From: Rheinheimera sp. 4Y26
Lineage (GTDB): Bacteria; Pseudomonadota; Gammaproteobacteria; Enterobacterales; Alteromonadaceae
Reading direction: 5' to 3'
Assembly (NCBI RefSeq): GCF_025245835.1
Contig: NZ_JAOBWS010000007.1
Span: forward strand, 1 to 64,000
DNA length: 64,000 nucleotides
Part shown: positions 62,067 through 64,000 of the stretch, in pieces
Position numbering within the stretch: position 1 is the first letter of the stretch
How the letters are laid out: every line of letters starts with the position of its first letter
Position numbers and translations under genes: made by a program
Notes under the pieces: model-generated
What the model saw: the letters and a program-made list of their open reading frames with translations, nothing else
Told to the model about the DNA's origin: nothing
The model's database searches: none

Positions 62067-64000
62067 TCACTGCCCTTGATGACTAAAACGATAACAGCCT
62101 TTGCCACTTTGTTTAGCGCGGTACATCAGGCCATCGGCAGTCTTTAGCATCTGCTGGCTGTCGATGCCATTGTCCGGATATAAGGCGATACCAATGCTGG
62201 CCCCCACCCTGGCGGCACAGGCCGACAACTGCAGCGGGTTGGATAAATGCAGCAAAATTTTCTCTGCAACTATAGCGGCATCGTCTTTATCCAGCAGACC
62301 AGTCAGCATAATGACAAACTCATCCCCACCAAAACGCGCCACAGTGTCACTTTTGCGCACACAGTGTTGCAGCACTTCAGCCACTTTGACCAGCAGCTCA
62401 TCGCCGACATGATGACCATGCTGATCATTCACTTCTTTAAAACCATCTAAATCCAGAAACAACAACGCCAGTTTTTCATGATGCCTTGCATGCTGCAGTA
62501 GTGCCTGTGTTAACCGCTCCTCCAGCAGATTACGGTTGGCCAGTTTGGTTAAATCATCATGAGTGGCCATAAAACGCATTTTTTCTTCCATTTCTCTGCG
62601 CAAACCAATTTCGCGGCGCAAAGACATATTCCAGAAGAACACCAGCACTAACAGCACAGCACCAATGCCGACCACCTGCAATACCAGGCTAATGACCCTG
62701 TCTTCATCAAAACCCTGATGAATTTCTACCGAAAACCAGCGATCGAGAATTTCGCTGCGGTCTGACTCATTCAGCGTTTTTAATCCTTTATCCAGAATTT
62801 GCAAAAGTTCAGGCCAGTCTTTGCGCACCGCAAATAAAGATGGATAAGTGGGCATATCCACCGGCAAATGCATCCTCAGATTGCTGTTTTCGGCCTGTCG
62901 TAACGCCCGGCCGGAAGAGATGACGGTGTCAACGACAAAATCCACTTCACCACTTTGCAGCATGGCAAGCCCCTGCGTCAGATCCTTGCTAAAACGCAGC
63001 TGAATGTCCGGATGATTGGCCTGAAAATATTTCACGATTTGATAATCTTGCAACACCGCTACTTTTTTGCCTTTGAGCTGACTCAGTGCTGTTATTTCCA
63101 TCACAGCGTTATGACTGATTAAAGTCCACTGGAAAGGCCAGAAGTTATGGCTAAAAGCGGCAAATTTACGACGCTCTGGCAAATCCGACATATTGGCAAC
63201 CAGATCCAGCTTACCGGCGGCAAAATCAGCTTCCAGATCGACCCAATGCTGGTAAGGTACGGCAGTAAAACTGGTGCCCAGACGCTGATTAAGCTTTTGC
63301 AAAATATCATCAGTGACACCTCTGAACCGTCCGCTCTGATCCACAAACTCCATCGGCGCCCAGTCCGCCATCACACCTACTTTCAGCAGCCTGTGTTCAG
63401 CAAGCCATTGTTGCTCTTCCGGCGTTAACGGCACTTGCTGCCGAAACCGCGCAAAGTACGCCAGTTCAGGTGAAGAGACCCAACGTTTTTCAATCGCTTC
63501 AAGCTGATCCTGCGTCAGGGCATTAAAACCAAACCGGATTTTATTGGCCAGCTCATTGTTGCCTTCCCGCGCCAACACCTGCAAAACGGTTTGATATTTG
63601 GGGAAATCGAGCATCTGATAGCTGTCCGTTTGTTGTAACATCAGACGCTGCTGCATAATCAGATCTGCACCAAAAAAACCGGCAATTTCTCTGCGTTCCA
63701 GCGCTTGTTGCATATCTTCAAGTTTGTCAAAAACGACAAACTTCAGCGTTGGATAATCCTGACGCAATACTTTTTGATAGGCCGCAGAAGCAAAAATCCC
63801 AATAGGGCTTTGCACCTCGCTCAGGTTACTTAGTTGCTGATTTTTCGGATAATAAAAAGACGAGCTCAGATTATAAATCGGATACACACTTTGCACGCCG
63901 GCACGGCTGTCCTGCATATAAGGAAACCCCATATGCACATCAACCCGCCCCTGGCTCAGGCTGGTTAAACCCGAGGCTGTGGTGTCCGGCACTATAGCTA
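62067..64000 (-). CDS. sensor diguanylate cyclase with solute-binding domains (5' end outside window)
   Basis: At least 644 codons; the frame stays open to the window edge, so the start is missing. It has two SBP_bac_3-like periplasmic domains (the first partial, to about 190; the second about 203-430, from LLKVGVMADWAPMEFVDQSG), one membrane helix (LVLQVVGIGAVLLVLVFFWNM), and a GGDEF domain (about 475-640) with ARFGGDEFVIML, the active-site signature, so it should make cyclic di-GMP. The sensor resembles amino-acid-binding domains; the ligand is unknown. Stop is TGA at 62067. Confidence 0.9.
   Translation of the reverse strand, partial: AIVPDTTASGLTSLSQGRVDVHMGFPYMQDSRAGVQSVYPIYNLSSSFYYPKNQQLSNLSEVQSPIGIFASAAYQKVLRQDYPTLKFVVFDKLEDMQQALERREIAGFFGADLIMQQRLMLQQTDSYQMLDFPKYQTVLQVLAREGNNELANKIRFGFNALTQDQLEAIEKRWVSSPELAYFARFRQQVPLTPEEQQWLAEHRLLKVGVMADWAPMEFVDQSGRFRGVTDDILQKLNQRLGTSFTAVPYQHWVDLEADFAAGKLDLVANMSDLPERRKFAAFSHNFWPFQWTLISHNAVMEITALSQLKGKKVAVLQDYQIVKYFQANHPDIQLRFSKDLTQGLAMLQSGEVDFVVDTVISSGRALRQAENSNLRMHLPVDMPTYPSLFAVRKDWPELLQILDKGLKTLNESDRSEILDRWFSVEIHQGFDEDRVISLVLQVVGIGAVLLVLVFFWNMSLRREIGLRREMEEKMRFMATHDDLTKLANRNLLEERLTQALLQHARHHEKLALLFLDLDGFKEVNDQHGHHVGDELLVKVAEVLQHCVRKSDTVARFGGDEFVIMLTGLLDKDDAAIVAEKILLHLSNPLQLSACAARVGASIGIALYPDNGIDSQQMLKTADGLMYRAKQSGKGCYRFSHQGQ

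Overview
The window looks like chromosome of a free-living gammaproteobacterium of the Alteromonadales/Chromatiaceae type; Rheinheimera or Alishewanella would fit, but that is inference. The basis is the housekeeping set (aspS-yebC-ruvCAB next to tolQRAB-pal-cpoB-nadA, plus rlmJ, rlmA, rlmC and a YfiF/TrmH homologue), combined with marine or freshwater traits: a laminarinase-type GH16 lipoprotein beside a large TonB-dependent receptor, many TonB-linked proteins, and HD-GYP and GGDEF signalling proteins. No rRNA operon, prophage, insertion sequence or CRISPR array was recognised.

Region 1 (1-3777) is accessory DNA. Between about 996 and 2717 there are four attC-like sites separating small leftward genes, several with the stop codon inside the attC core box. 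This is the layout of an integron gene-cassette array. No integrase gene is visible, so it is either an orphan cassette cluster or the edge of an array cut by the window. To its right lies a gene-poor kilobase with a terminator and an elaborate nested inverted-repeat element (3209-3402).

Region 2 (3778-32215) mixes metabolism, envelope and regulation: an HPt/HD-GYP protein; a citrulline-utilisation hydrolase divergent from an Lrp/AsnC regulator with two palindromes between them; a TonB-dependent receptor and GH16 glucanase pair with a LacI-type operator upstream; a zinc metalloprotease; a BlaI/BlaR1-like pair with two operators; ahpC-ahpF; a receiver-TPR protein; a lytic transglycosylase; a DDGSGD-repeat lipoprotein; a LytS/LytTR two-component system; and a flagellin-like protein followed by a FlaF-like protein.

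Region 3 (32284-49266) holds RNA methyltransferases (TrmH/YfiF, RlmJ, RlmA, RlmC), an S1/P1-type nuclease, a leftward operon of membrane protein, DUF440, HutD and cupin, a DesK/NarL-type two-component system, a serine hydrolase, a YgjP-type metalloprotease, and an ECF sigma factor, membrane partner and TonB cluster.

Region 4 (49417-64000) is core genome: tRNA-Ser(GGA), nadA, five identical tRNA-Lys(TTT) genes, cpoB-pal-tolBARQ, ruvBAC, yebC, aspS and a truncated sensor diguanylate cyclase. The gap between ruvB and tolQ, where ybgC sits in many relatives, has no ORF. Instead it carries a good promoter and terminator on the opposite strand, a candidate small RNA of about 170 nt.

The most interesting items are the cassette array, the ruvB-tolQ candidate sRNA, the flagellin-like/FlaF-like pair, the nested-repeat element, and the BlaI/BlaR1-like pair with no evident beta-lactamase target.
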